Assembly (NCBI GenBank): GCA_019925105.1
Contig: JAHGAU010000040.1
Span: forward strand, 248,001-312,000
Length of the DNA stretch: 64,000 nt
Reading direction: 5' to 3'
Origin: Niebla homalea
Lineage: Eukaryota > Ascomycota > Lecanoromycetes > Lecanorales > Ramalinaceae
This document shows, piece by piece, positions 42,787-54,959 of this stretch. Below the pieces are notes generated by a model that was not told the origin of the DNA, made no database searches, and saw only the letters and a list, made by a program, of their open reading frames with translations. The first letter of the stretch is position 1, and each line of letters opens with the position of its first letter. A program made the position numbers and the translations under genes.

Positions 42787-45700
42787 GCCTTCTCTGCCAG
42801 CGCATCTATACAATATGTCTATCGACTATTGTGTCGGTGTAATTCGACGAAAAATTCGCTTGCCCTGAGGCGATCTTCTTTACAACTTCAACTGAGACCA
42901 TCCCGCCACACTAAAAGCAATCAGTCAAGCCGGCACCTCGTTTGAGCTCTGCCTTTCTACACCCGACATGTCAACAAAATGACTTCGGACGACACTACAG
43001 GTCTTATATTTCCCGTCCATGGTCGTTGGACGTTAGCGAACAGGGCGGCTGGGCATATTCACAATTCATATTATTCTTCTGTCCTGCGATGCAACTTTAG
43101 CTTGTGATCTGGTAAATATTGTCAGAGCTCCCGTCAGGCCAATCCGGGCTTTACAGTAGAGGGCGGTAAAGCCAGGATGACTGACTTCGATGAGCTTTCA
43201 ACCCGCTTCTCAGTAGAGCTGCGGCCTAATTCGCCAGCGTCTGTTCTAGTATATCTAGAAGAGCAACAGCTGCAAAGTGTCCATGCGAGAAACAGAGTAT
43301 GCTGTTGAACTGAAACATGAACACTTTGTTCTTTGCTTCAGGTTCGAGCCGCTCCAGTATACGTAACATTATAGAATAATGCCATCGAACGCTTATGCAG
43401 GTTCAATCGACGTTGATGATCGTCCTTTTCATTGCCCAGGACAATCTCCTGCGGTTTGCAGCTTTTCATTCCCTCACTCCAGTTGAAGCAGGCTGCGAAA
43501 AGACGTGCTCGGTCCTCCTGATGGTCATGCAGAGAGGCTTGCGTCTACTATGTAGTCCCATGATGCCACTTCTACACCGTCAGCAACTGTTAAAGTGTTC
43601 TCTCACCAGCTACTCCTCCTCCATAATTTTCTTTCCAATCTGCCTCCGTACTCTGCAAGCTCCTAGATCACGAATGCGCTGATATAAGGGGACATATAAC
43701 GTGTCAATGCGTCTCGCATCGGCTTTCCGCCCTCATTGTTTCGCCATTTGTAGAGCGCTGTCGCACGTCAATCGCACCAGGGGCGACTTTGAATGAAGCC
43801 GCGAAGATAGCATATCACTCCAAGCAGACACAGCACATGCAGACTCTCAAACATAACTGTAAAGCGAAATAGCGATGCTGCCAGCCAAAGTCGAGTGATC
43901 TAATGCTATGCATAAAGTAGTGGTCCCATCTTCAGAACGATCGAATTGATCACAAGCTGTGAGAATATTCTCCTCAGATCAACAGACGCGTCGCTTCACC
44001 TCTGATCCGACGGACTTTGATTGTCAGAGACAATACTGTAGTCTGCATGTTATCCTCTCCTACATAAATCTCTCGGGGCGGCTTTCACCACCGCTACCCG
44101 GCCAGCTACCCGGCAATCCAACGGCGCCAAGACATCCATTGAACAATTAATGGATTTCACATATTGCTGCGTCCCTCATGATCTGCTTATTGATTGCTTT
44201 TCAAACCAGAGAAGTGCCTTGAAAATATACCGTCCGTGCCATTGTGGAAGTTTGAGGAAGTTCTGTAGAAGGGTTGTTGTTCTTCAACTTTCTGATCTTC
44301 AATTCTAAATTATTCCTTGAAGACTGACATACAAATGCAATGACATGTACACAATTAAATTCTCCAACAACACCACAATTATTGTTTTCACTTCAAACTT
44401 CAGAAATCCAATGATCTAATATCAATCTAGCATCCATGCAATTTTGACGGTGAATTGGGTCAATCTAGATACGTTGTTGCGACTCTTATGTGGCGTGGTC
44501 ACGGAGTTTGCGCGTATGGGCACAAGAAGAGCAGACAGGAGTTGCGCCACGAACATCAAATCTGATTTGAAGAGTCAGGTACCACAATGGACGTGGATCA
44601 CATCTTGACGATCCCGATTCATCTCCCTATCAGGCCTCACTACATGCATCATTCTTACCCAAGCTTTCACTACCTACGACAAGCAAGCACTGCGCATAAT
44701 GCTCAGATTTAGGTGACAGAGTAGTACGATGTTTTGGACGTCATTGCCATATGGGACTCAAGCCAGCATGCCAACCGGTCGGCACAGGATAATGAATATC
44801 AATACGCTTGTATTGTCTATCAAAGAAAGCTGTACATCTAACAGCGACGAAAACGCAGTCAGCCTTGATCTAGCATTCCCACGGCCTGTTCGACGGCACA
44901 GATGCAGGAAAGATAGCGCGATGTAGATGATTGCGCTTAATTCCTCGTGATCGTTACTCAGCACCCATCGTCCTAGACGCTCTCTTGTGCACACATAAAT
45001 CTAACTTGTATTTTCCCATTCGTAGGTGGAAAGATGGGCTTGAATCGATGTCAGCGAAGCACCATCGAAGCATCCACCACACGAAGCCCCTACACTCTGT
45101 TGAGTATACCCTTCGTAGTTGCAGGTAGACGTCCTGCAGAAACACTGACACACAAAAATCCATCGAGGTCTCTCGAGTTAAGTTGCCATGCACTGCTTTG
45201 CTGTTAATGCTGCTGAGGGAAAAGCTGCGGAAGACTTTGGGTATTGCGTGTCGATCTATCAGAAGGAGGGCGCATCCGTAAGAGCCATCTACCTCGAAGA
45301 GCTGGACTGCTTTACTGGAGCTTATGGTCGAACGTGATGACGCCTTGCTCATTGGGGCATGAAATATGCGGAAGTTACAGAGGGATCCGATGACTTCCCA
45401 ATTCAAAGATCCTGGTCAGACGGGAGGCATACCTCATGACAATTTGTGGTGAGATCGTGCAGTAGAGGGTCATGATATGAGCAGCGCAAGACTGGATCTT
45501 TTCTGTCATCGATATGACCTGGCACGCATGATTTGATATGGTTTGGAGGAAAGGACAAGCGGCCTTGCAGCATGCTTGGCTGGCCGGTATCAGAACATAG
45601 AGGTGTGAGCTGAAATCTCGACCCTCTGTCCTGGAAACGTTGTCTAGGATCTCGCTTGAGCGTGTCCACCAGGAACGCAAGGTTGACTATTTGCCAATGA

Positions 45701-47005
45701 GATTCCAATACTGAAAATCAACAAGAGCGTAGGTGAAGCAGGAAAGCAAGTCACTAGCGTGGACAAGATATGCAAAGATCAAGTGGAAGGCAAACAGTGT
45801 CCACAGTAGACGCAGTGGATCTCACGTATGCCCAGATCTCGCCCAATGTAATTCTATCAGCGGAGATTGTAGGAAAGTATCAAAAAGAAAGGGGCTTTGG
45901 TAAGGTTTTGAAAAGCTTGTTTCGTAAGGCGCCGCTTTGCGTCACCCGGTAATTTACCGGTGGCTGCCCCAAGGCTCCGGCAGCCGAGCCCCTATGGCCT
46001 CGATTGTTGGGGGGCCAAGCCCTGGCTGAAAGGATACCAGGGGCTAGTAGTGGGGTAAAGTACAATCCTTCCGAGACCTACGTATTGAAACTTCCCCCTT
46101 TTCCCATTGTGGGAATTCTATCCACGAAGATGCTGGAGACAGGCGCTCTTTTGCATCCCACGAGATGCTGGGGCCATTCTCATGGCACTGCGTTTCCCAC
46201 ATGTGCCGAAGTTGCCAGGATTGGTGGTGGAGGAGCGGAATTTGGCTGCCTCCTGCAGAGTAAAAGTGAAGCACCTGATTCTACGATGCTGTTTACTTCG
46301 CAAAAGGAAGCAAGAATTGCACAGATCTCAGCGATTGACTAGCAACATTAGCAAGGCTCCTAAGATAACTAGTATCTTCTAAAATAATACCAGTCCTCTG
46401 GATAATCACTGGGAAACGTAGCTGTAATTGGCTGCCTACATTGTATCATTATGCTCTCACGGGCCAAATACGTTTAGATAATGGCGATCCTATTATCATA
46501 AAGTTTACTCAGAAAGCCACCATGGCAGCCTATCTCATACCTTGTTCTAACATTTATCGCCAGGGATCTCCATTTGTTGTGTGCGTTCTGCCCTATTCCA
46601 CCCGACCCCAAGAATAGGTAAACCATAATTCCACCATATATATTCATACCGCCAAGATTGTATATTATGCTTTCAGACTAATCCACAACGTACCTAAGAG
46701 GAGGATCACCGTATTCCAATATGCGTATAAGAAGGCCAGACTCCCCCGTACTCATTCTGCTCCTTCATTCTTTCCTTTCCTGGTTCTACAGATATGCAAA
46801 AGCCACTAGTCCTCAGCTTCCGCTAGGGACGACATTCCTAGTCTATTGTGGAGTCCCATTTGGGTCACACAATGCCTAGGGGGAGCAATCCTCCAGGTAC
46901 ACAGACTAAACAGGGGTGGGCAATAGCCATTGGCAATTGCTTGAGAGATAGTCGAGTCCCATCTAGTGCATAGGTGTGGTCAATCGAGGTCGGTGGGTAA
47001 CAGAG
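42787..47005. other. long gene-poor region
   Basis: About 4.2 kb without a supportable gene. A short third copy of the 47153-gene leader lies at 42931-42972 (CGGCACCTCG..TTGAGCTCTGCC then ACATGTC), followed at once by stops. A 15-bp palindrome CCGGTAATTTACCGG lies near 45948. The remaining short frames show no features. Confidence 0.4.
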
Positions 47006-47152
47006 TGGCTTTCTAGCATAACTCTGTATATCGTAATTCCGACCAGCCCGCGAAGCGGGGAGGGTATATTCCCTGAACACAGACTAACAACGAGCACCAA
47101 CGCAACCAACCAACTGGCACCTCGATTGAGCTCTGCCACCCCTGCCGCCAAC

Positions 47153-47758
47153 ATGTCTCCGAACATGTTCAAACGCCTTTTCTGCTGCATTGCAGCAGAC
47201 GACGATGCCCTCCCAGCGCCCAGCATCGTCACCCCCGCCAACCGCCCTCGTCCCTCCCCTCCCACTCCTCCAACTCGCCCTCCCACCTCCCACCGCCCAC
47301 ACCACCGCCACAGCATCCCACCCAACCAGCTCCCTCCCGGCCTCATCTCTCCCCCTCCTCCCACGCCTCCAGCTCCCGCTCCCCCGCCCCACGACAAGAA
47401 CTTCTTCAAGGGAAACGGGTCCTGGCGAGAGTCGGACACCATCAAACGCATCCAAGCAGGCCCCTACGCCGATGACCCTCCTCGCCCGCGCCGCGCCCGC
47501 CTCCCACGCCGCGCCTCTCCGCCTCCGCCCTCCCCCCGCAAGCCGATCTGGCTGCTCCGCGCCGAAGGCAGCGCCGAGCGCATCGCCGCTCGGGCGCCCA
47601 GCATGAGCTCCCTGGTCACCATTGATCCGGAGAAGGACGACCTGGGGACCTTCCCGCTCGGCCTCCGCATTCCGCCCCCGCCGCCCACCATGGTCTTCTC
47701 AGGCAAAGAGCCGAGATACCGCCTTCCTTCCGACTTCTCCACCATCTCCTCCACTTGA
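47153..47758 (+). CDS. small proline-rich protein, possibly membrane-attached through N-terminal cysteines
   Basis: 201 residues from ATG 47153, chosen because the frame upstream is conserved leader sequence shared with 42485-42575. The N-terminus MSPNMFKRLFCCIAADDD has a basic-hydrophobic patch and a Cys pair that could be palmitoylated. The middle is strongly Pro-rich (PPTPPTRPPTSHRPHHRHS, PPPPTPPAPAPPP) and is followed by a better-mixed region (KNFFKGNGSWRESDTIKRIQ, and KPIWLLRAEGSAERIAARA). No known domain. Two partial copies of its 5' end lie 4-4.5 kb upstream. Directly downstream begins a higher-order satellite. Confidence 0.5.
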   Translation: MSPNMFKRLFCCIAADDDALPAPSIVTPANRPRPSPPTPPTRPPTSHRPHHRHSIPPNQLPPGLISPPPPTPPAPAPPPHDKNFFKGNGSWRESDTIKRIQAGPYADDPPRPRRARLPRRASPPPPSPRKPIWLLRAEGSAERIAARAPSMSSLVTIDPEKDDLGTFPLGLRIPPPPPTMVFSGKEPRYRLPSDFSTISST

Positions 47759-47877
47759 GCGGCGCCGCCATCCGCCTGCTCCACCTCCTTCTTCACCTTC
47801 CTCTCCAGCAGCGCCGCCATCCGCCTGTCGTTTCTTCCGGCTTCTTGTTTTCTGGCCACTCTAATACGAATCTTCTT

Positions 47878-48870
47878 TCTTCGGCGCTTTTGCTTTGGTC
47901 TTTGGTCTTGGGTCTTGGTCTTGGGTCTTGTCTTGTTTGGGCTGCTTTTCTGCTTGGGTCTGGTCTTGTTGGGTTTGCTTTTCTGCTGGGTCTGGTCTTG
48001 TTGGGTTTGCTTTTCTGCTTGGGCCTGGGTCTTGTTTGGGTGCTTCCTGCTTTGGGTTTGGGTCTGGGTTTCCTCACATACGACTTTACGAATCTTTTCT
48101 GTTTGCTCGCTTTATTCACCAGCATCAACTATTCAGCATCGATTATTCACCAGCATCGACTATTCAGCATCGACTATCCACCAGTATCGACTATTCATCA
48201 GCATCGACTATTAAGCATCGATTATCCACCAGCATCGACTATTCATTAACATCGACTATTCATTAACATCGACTATTCATTAACATCGACTATTCATTAA
48301 CATCGACTATTCATTAACGACTTTACGAATCTCTTTTGTTTGCTCGCTTTATTCACCAGCATCGACTATCCAGCATCAATCATTCAGCATCGACTATTCA
48401 GCATCAGCATCGACTATTCACCAGCATCAACTACTCATCAGCATCGACTATTCACGAGCATCAACTATTCATTAGTATCGACTATTCACTGACGACTTCA
48501 CGAACTTCTATTTGCTCGCCTGATTCACTAGTATCAACTATTCACCAGTATCGTTTATTCACCAACATCGATTACTTACCAATATCGATTATTCGCCAAC
48601 ATTGACTATTCACTTACGACATGGCGAACGTTCGCACGCTTCATTCACCAGCATCGACTACTCACATACGCCTTTACGAACTTCTTCTGTTTGCTCGCCG
48701 CGTTTATCAGCATCGATTATTCACTTGCGACTTTACGACATTCACGAGTCTCCTTTCTTGGCGCTTTTGCTTGGGTCTGGTCGCGTTTTGGCTTGGGTTG
48801 GCTTTTGCTTGGACCGTTTGGGTCTGGTTATTCTTCTGCTTGGATTGGTTCTTGCTTGAATTGGTTTGGT
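47878..48870. repeat. higher-order satellite downstream of the proline-rich gene
   Basis: Two nested layers. First, GGTCTGGTCTTGTTGGGTTT / GCTTTTCTGCTT-type units of about 33 bp (47890-48060, again near 48770-48850). Second, ATCGACTATTCA-based units of 16-17 bp, exactly 17 bp in the run 48234-48318. The second layer is punctuated every 150-250 bp by a longer motif, CGACTTTACGAATCTCTTTT followed by TGTTTGCTCGC and TTTATTCACC (about 48080, 48315, 48490, 48670). Open frames through it are by-products of the repeat. Confidence 0.75.
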
Positions 48871-49982
48871 TTAGAATTGACAACGATGCAATGATTGACG
48901 ACGGTACGATTCAACAGCATAGATAACTTCATGACAATATTTTACCTTTGCTCACCTTTGCTGCTTTGCATCTCTGCTCGTTTGAAAACAGACGTAATGG
49001 GCCGGCATGAACGAATGCGGAAAGCCGTAGACCGGCCAGGCGCGGAAGTCCAAGGCCTTGCTCCCTGGAGTTATGGGGCGATCATTCAGGTCCAAACGCG
49101 CCAATGAAACTCCTGCACCAACACCTAAGCAGCCTACAACGTATCAAGCAGACGCCCTGCAGGCCTGCAGTGGCAAATCACTACTACCTAGGTAAGGTAG
49201 GCGCCCACGGCTCATCCCGGAGGATGATCACAGACGGAACCTGGCGAATGAGGAGGAGACCTTGGGCGGGCCCCCACAAGTAGGCGCGATCTGATTCACG
49301 ACGTGCATCTTATCTTGGATAGGTATGTTTCGCATCTCCTGTCACCTTACCGAATACCTCCTTTCATCTCATCTCCAGACCGTGTCGAGGCTGAGAAGCG
49401 GACTCCGAATGATCATGATTGAGCAGTTTTTTGTAGTCAGGTCGCATTCGACGGGATCAAAGCGGGATGATGCACGTGGTGGGCCTTGCATCACTCATTG
49501 CAACGCTCCCCTCTTTTCTCGTAATCCTCACGAGCGGAAAGGGAAGCTGCCACCACTCCAGACCCCAACACTCACCGATTTTTCGTATTGAATAAGGACT
49601 ACCCCACAAAGAGACCAATCTAATGGCACCAGCCGGGGTCAGACGCCGAAAATCCTTGCATCCGGACCATGACGGCAAATGTTGCACCTCATCAGGTGCA
49701 TGCAATTTACTTGAAAAGGAAGGTGAAGAGGATTTATGCAATAAGAGTCCTCATCGCCCCCTTTGTTCTCCCCACTCCACGTCAGCTATTCTCCGTCTGC
49801 TTTGCTGTTCTGTGAGGCTGGCTCTCCAGGACTTGTCGCTCTTGAAAGCCCACCATTCCCACGAGGAGGCCGTCGTTCGTTTTCATCTCAAGAGCTGGCT
49901 CGTTCGCAACAATCAGTGATATTTGGAGAAAAGTCTTCATCTTCCAAGATATCCACCGTCTCACGACCCACTTGTTTTCAGC
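48871..49982. other. intergenic, nothing recognised
   Basis: About 1.1 kb before the glycosidase gene. Short frames only. The GH43 promoter should lie in the last few hundred bases; a pyrimidine-rich leader (ATCTTCCAAGATATCC..) precedes the start. Confidence 0.35.
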
Positions 49983-50954
49983 ATGCTTTTCAGGACGATC
50001 AGCCTGCTTCTTGCTGCGGCAACCATCTCTTCCCAATTTCCAATTCATAAAAGAGCCTTCTCCAACGGTCCAGTCATCACTTCGAACTTCCCAGATCCGG
50101 CCTTCCTCCAGAGCGATGGCACATACTACGCCTTCTCCACCACAGCCGGAGGTCTCAACATCCCCATGGCCACATCTCCCGACTTTAACACCTGGACAGT
50201 CACTGGTTCGGATGCCCTCCCCACGCTGCCATCCTGGGGTACGGGACCTACGTGGGCGCCGGATGTGTCTCAGCTCGACGACGGCACTTTCGTAATGTAC
50301 TTCGCCGCTGTCTCCACCAGCGACACATCCAAACACTGCATCGGCACGGCCAAGTCCAACACCGTCACAGGTCCTTACACTCCCGCTGACACACCACTGG
50401 CCTGCCCACTTGACCAAGGCGGCGCCATTGATGCTGCTGGCTTTCACGACTCTGATGGCACCCGCTACGTCGTCTACAAAATCGACGCCAACTCCCTTGG
50501 CGGCGGCGGTCCTTGCGGCAACGGTGATGAATCCCGCGACACACCCCTGACACTTCAGCAAGTCGAGGCGGACGGTGTCACAACCGTGGGGGCAGCGACG
50601 ACAATTCTCAGTCGTGGGTCCGCGGATGGTCCCTTGATTGAAGCGCCGAGTCTGGTGAAAGCGGCCGATGGGACGTATGTGTTGTTCTTCAGTAGCAATT
50701 GTTTCAATGGGCCAGATTATGACGTTTCGTACGCGACCGCGCCGAGTGTGACGGGCCCGTACACCAAGTCCAGTGCCCCGTTGTTGGTAAGTGGGGATGA
50801 TGGGGGGATGTTGAATAGCCCTGGTGGGGCGAGTGTGGGAAGTGATGGGACGCAGTTGGTTTTCCATTCTGATAGCGTGGCGAGCAATGCTGCAGTGAGG
50901 CAGATGTGGACGGCCGGAATCACGATTAGTGGAACAAATGTGGCGATCTCGTGA
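49983..50954 (+). CDS. secreted glycoside hydrolase family 43 enzyme
   Basis: 323 residues, single exon, start at the ATG that opens a signal peptide (MLFRTISLLLAAATISSQFP), followed by a HKR site suited to Kex2 cleavage. GH43 enzymes remove arabinofuranose or xylose from plant cell-wall polymers using a five-bladed beta-propeller. Visible catalytic set: Asp38 in NFPDPAF (base), Asp150 in GGAIDAAGF (pKa modulator) and Glu220 in LIEAPSL (acid). Other family marks are GTYYAFSTTAGG, TWAPDV, HCIGTAKS, YVVYKIDANSLGGGG, FFSSNCF and DVSYATAPSVTGPY. These fit the subfamily that includes fungal exo-1,5-alpha-L-arabinofuranosidases; the exact substrate cannot be told by eye. No extra binding module is present. 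Confidence 0.9.
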   Translation: MLFRTISLLLAAATISSQFPIHKRAFSNGPVITSNFPDPAFLQSDGTYYAFSTTAGGLNIPMATSPDFNTWTVTGSDALPTLPSWGTGPTWAPDVSQLDDGTFVMYFAAVSTSDTSKHCIGTAKSNTVTGPYTPADTPLACPLDQGGAIDAAGFHDSDGTRYVVYKIDANSLGGGGPCGNGDESRDTPLTLQQVEADGVTTVGAATTILSRGSADGPLIEAPSLVKAADGTYVLFFSSNCFNGPDYDVSYATAPSVTGPYTKSSAPLLVSGDDGGMLNSPGGASVGSDGTQLVFHSDSVASNAAVRQMWTAGITISGTNVAIS

Positions 50955-52954
50955 TGATGAGATGGAAAGATGGAAGAGCTTATTAAACAGTAGGGACTCA
51001 GTACAGACTTCGTGATAGCTGCAGACAAATATTCATTCTATAAGTGGGCAAGCCAGTCCTCACTGCAACGCTGACGCCACATCTCCACATTGGGACTTTG
51101 CTATTTGTCAAGACAGAAAGTGACAAGCATGGCTAGCAAGGCTTTGTGGCACAATCACCCTCGTCAGGGGCGACGCCGAAGTACAGTATGTTGTATTTGC
51201 CTACAGGTCTTGGAAATACGCATGATCTGGAAATACCTCAGCATGACCCATTATTCCCCCATATCCCCTTCCTTTTCGTCGCAACAAACAATCACTTACA
51301 TCCAATCTGCGTCAATATCGAATACCGATTCACAAGCTTTATAGCAATCGCTTTCATTGCTGCTCAAGCTCATTGCCTGTCCTAAGTTGCGCTCATGTAC
51401 AGCCGCAATTACATCCCGTACTATCTGTGAGTGCTCCGAAGTTCTGGATCTGTCCAACGTTGCTCATTCCGCGTAACGGATGTGATAACACCTCCCGCCG
51501 TCCTGCGTTCAACATTTCCCGCTCTCGTTCAGCCGAGTCCCTTTTCCATATATCTCAAATCTACTGACTTACAGGTTATCATTCGCTCCTATCCCCACCT
51601 CATAGAAGTACCCTCACGAGCGTCCGTGATCACTACAACGCGGATCGCACAGTGACCGAGGGCGATGGCTGACACAAGAGCTGGGATTATTGAAAGCACA
51701 GGCTCCAATTCCTTGCGGACGCGGGCCATGATATCCACCTTTTGTCCAATCATACTGGGTAGACGGTCGTCGCTACATACAGCGCACGCGTCGCTATTGC
51801 AAGAGGCGGGTAGTGTGTGTATGTGTGTGTGTACACAGACACTCTCTCCCAGACACCCCCTCTGGAAATATCACAGCGCCTTGCCTTTTGCCTGCGACGA
51901 TCAGATGGCCGAACACAAACAGTGCATCATCATCGAAAAGATGTAACGAAAAGAAACTGTGCCGACAATGCCCCCCCCCGCTGTGGAAATTCACACCGAT
52001 AATACAACGACGACGAGTAGCGAAAAGAGCAGGAGTATTATCATTACACGAGTCATCTGATACAAGAAGAGTATAGCGATTGCCCAACAGAATCGTCGAG
52101 AAGCGATCATTCCGGACGCGAGAGGCCATGATCGCCTACGCTCGTGTGTGTGTGTGTGTGTGCCCGCCTCCTACACCTGCAAACTGCACCGCACCACCAT
52201 CCTCCACCACCTCCCCATGCGCCAACACGGGTCCCGTGGAAGAGAGACACATTCAACGAGCAAGGGCAATGATGCATCAGCCAGCGCGCGTGGCCGCTGG
52301 GACGCGGGTGAGGAGTGTGGCATTGCGCCGAACGGGCGACAATCGTATAGAGGGGGGAGGAGCGGGGTGATAGGACGAGTGGCAGCAAGGTCACGGCTCA
52401 GGAGGGGGTTTTTCTTTGGCGGGAAATTACATGCCTTTTGACGGGACGAGGGGGTCGTCATGCAGCCGATCGCGCGAACCATGTATGCGCTTAAGTTTTG
52501 AAAGTGTGGAGACGTTGCATGGGGTTTCGTAGTGGTAGTGGTAAGTGTGATGGGATCATAAGATGGCTGGTTGGTGATGGTGGGCCACCAAACCCCCCCT
52601 TGGATGGGGCCCTGACCGGCAAGATGCAAGGGTGGCGCAACATCAACACCATTTCACGCGAGAGAATTGGCCAAGAACCAGCCAGCCACGGGAGTAGCGC
52701 GAAACTTCACTCCAAGTGAGGCCAATGATGATGAGAAAAGAAGAAAAAGGATCATACATTCCACATTCAAAACGTTAAACATGTCGTATCTTGCGACGAC
52801 AATTGGTATCACTATTCCCTACGAGATAAATTCCCCTTAATTCATCACTAAAACCTCCGCAAGCTTCCGCCCAGTTGGTTCATCAAATCGATCAATGATA
52901 ATATGTACCAATTACTCCGACATCATCATTCTCAACAACACTTCAAGTCGTTAC
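50955..52954. other. gene-poor stretch with GT/AC microsatellites
   Basis: 2 kb between GH43 and the convergent peptide transporter. Short (GT)n runs at about 51811-51831 and 52144-52162. No supportable gene; the frames present are short and featureless. Confidence 0.45.
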
Positions 52955-54959
52955 TCAAGCATGTGACTGATCCGTCGACTCGGTCACCGCCTTGGGCTTG
53001 ACCAATCGATCTTCCAGCGCGTTCATCTCCACCTCGGTCTTGTTGTAGCGGGAGAACAGGACCCTACAAAGAATCAATCGGTCATCAATCAGCAAAAGAG
53101 ACGCCCTTCCTTCCACACGGCCGCCCCCCCCCCAAAACCACCCCCCCACCAGAGAAAAAAGAAGGGTTGAAAAAAAAACGTACCAGAAGATCGCCGTGGC
53201 AATGATGTCAGCAACGCACAACCCCGTGTAGAACCAGACGAACTTCGGATCCTCGGCCACCGCGCTGACGCCGATCCCCAAGATACTCCCAAACGCACTC
53301 GTAAATAAGAACATGCTCATGATGAAGCTCTTCATGCTCGCCGGCGCCTTCGTGAACGCATACTCCAACCCCGTGATGCTGGCCATGATCTCCGACAGGC
53401 CGATGAAGAGGTACCCCGGCGTCTGGGCAGCGACGTGGATCTCGTTGCCATCGCCGCCCGCGGTGGGCATGTTGTAATAGGGCGGGCGGATGTAGATCTC
53501 GTGCTGGATGATGGCGGCGAAGGCCATGGAGAGGCCGGCGAGGATGAACCCCCACGTGATGCGGGTGATGGGGTACATGGGGAACCCGCGACGGCGCAGG
53601 AAGGGGTAGACGAACTTGTCGAGCACGGGGATGAAGATGATGATGACGAGGGGGTCGATGTTCTGCATCTCGTCGTTGGGCATGCCGTGCAGCTTCATCT
53701 GGCCCGCCTGCGCGACGAAGTTGGAGCTGAACTGGTTGTAGATGACCCAGTAGATGGGGTAGAACAAGAACACCTTGCAGGCCACCAGCGCGCGCCGCAG
53801 TTCGTCCACAAAGGTTTCGTTCCAGGGTGTCTTGTACTTCTGCCCGTGGGCGGCTTGGTAGGAGGGCCGGGCGGCATCCATGGTGCGGCCATTGACGAGG
53901 CCAATCCACATCGCTTTGAAGGCATGGGGCATGATGGAGCCTGTGGGGGGCCTGGTGACGTAGTATTTTTTACCGAAGATGAGGACAGAAAAGCCGATGC
54001 AGAAGGCGATGAGGCCCAGGAGGTTGACCGTCCAGAAGCCCTTGTACTTTTCCATGAAGACGGTGGCGACGAGACTGAGGGAGCCGATGTTGATGCACCA
54101 GTAGAAGATCATGTAGATGCGCTGGAAGGTAACGGAGGGGTCTTGGATGACGCGCTCGCCCGACTTGAGGGTCTTGATCTTGAGCTTGGTTTCGGTCATT
54201 TGTTCGGCGATGAGGGTGGACACGTTGGATTTGATGCCGCCAGTGCCTGCCCATCATCATCATTATCAGCATGGCATGCGATTGGGAAGTCGATGGGGGT
54301 AAAAACTGACCAAGTCCAATCACCAGCATGGCAGTAGCGAGCCCACCCAGAGCAGCACCATTATCAATGGCGAACGGCAGGGATGTGATGAAGAGGATGA
54401 TGAGTCCGATGATGTAGACGATGGCGAAGACTATGATGGTCTTGTACCTGCCCAGGTATTGATCGGCTACGATGGCGCCAATGATGGGTGTGACGTAGCA
54501 CCAGAATTGCCAGAAGTTCTGGAAACTGGAAGCGAATGAAGTGCCTCTACCGATTGCGCCTGGGAGGTTGTCGCCTCCATACGGAGCGCCCCCAGCGTAT
54601 GGATTTGCGATATAATTGTTGAAGGTACCGCTGACTCCATAGTAACAAAATCTTTCGGACAATTCTATACAGCACACGAGGAACAATCGCGGTGGCAGTG
54701 CTGCAATCAAACTGTCAGTGACTGGTAAAGGGGTTCTCGAGACGTGGAGAGGTGCGAGCGTACAGTATGGTACATGTCTAAGTGTGGCCTTCTCCTCTTC
54801 CGTGGGATATTCAAATCCGTCGTCGAATTCATCTTGTGAAGGACCCGATTTGCTGTCGTACATCGGCATGGATTTCTCGTCCGTGGTTAAGATGCCGCCG
54901 CCGACGTCCTGTGCCTTTTCATGATCGAATTCGGCGTGCATTCTGGTCCTCGGCGTCAT
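52955..54959 (-). CDS. PTR2/POT family proton-coupled peptide transporter
   Basis: Four exons: 54959-54764, 54700-54311, 54246-53184 and 53063-52955, giving 585 residues. Introns are 63, 64 and 120 nt, with phases 1, 1 and 2. POT carriers import di- and tripeptides across the plasma membrane with protons. Family marks: YPTEEEKATLRHVPY before the first membrane segment; IELSERFCYYGVSGTFNNY (the ExxER-type motif of helix 1); VADQYLGRYKTI; GLGTGGIKSNVS, formed across intron 2; the FYWCINIGSLS signature; WVIYNQFSSNF; and the GYLFIGLSEIMASITGLEYA helix. After the last intron, FSRYNKTEVEMNALED ends the core. The length is normal for PTR2. The acidic N-terminal tail (SGPSQDEFDDGFEYP) is cytosolic, as in yeast Ptr2. 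Nothing is missing. Confidence 0.9.

Noticed and set aside
45940..46020. Palindromes such as CCGGTAATTTACCGG and a nearby CGGCAGCCG hairpin as a possible transposon end
   Set aside because: No matching partner end, target duplication or coding region nearby.
46004..46382. Overlapping plus-strand frames of 112 and 91 codons
   Set aside because: No domain or intron signals; likely chance.
53435..54337. Plus-strand 300-codon frame
   Set aside because: Antisense of the peptide transporter; no domain of its own.
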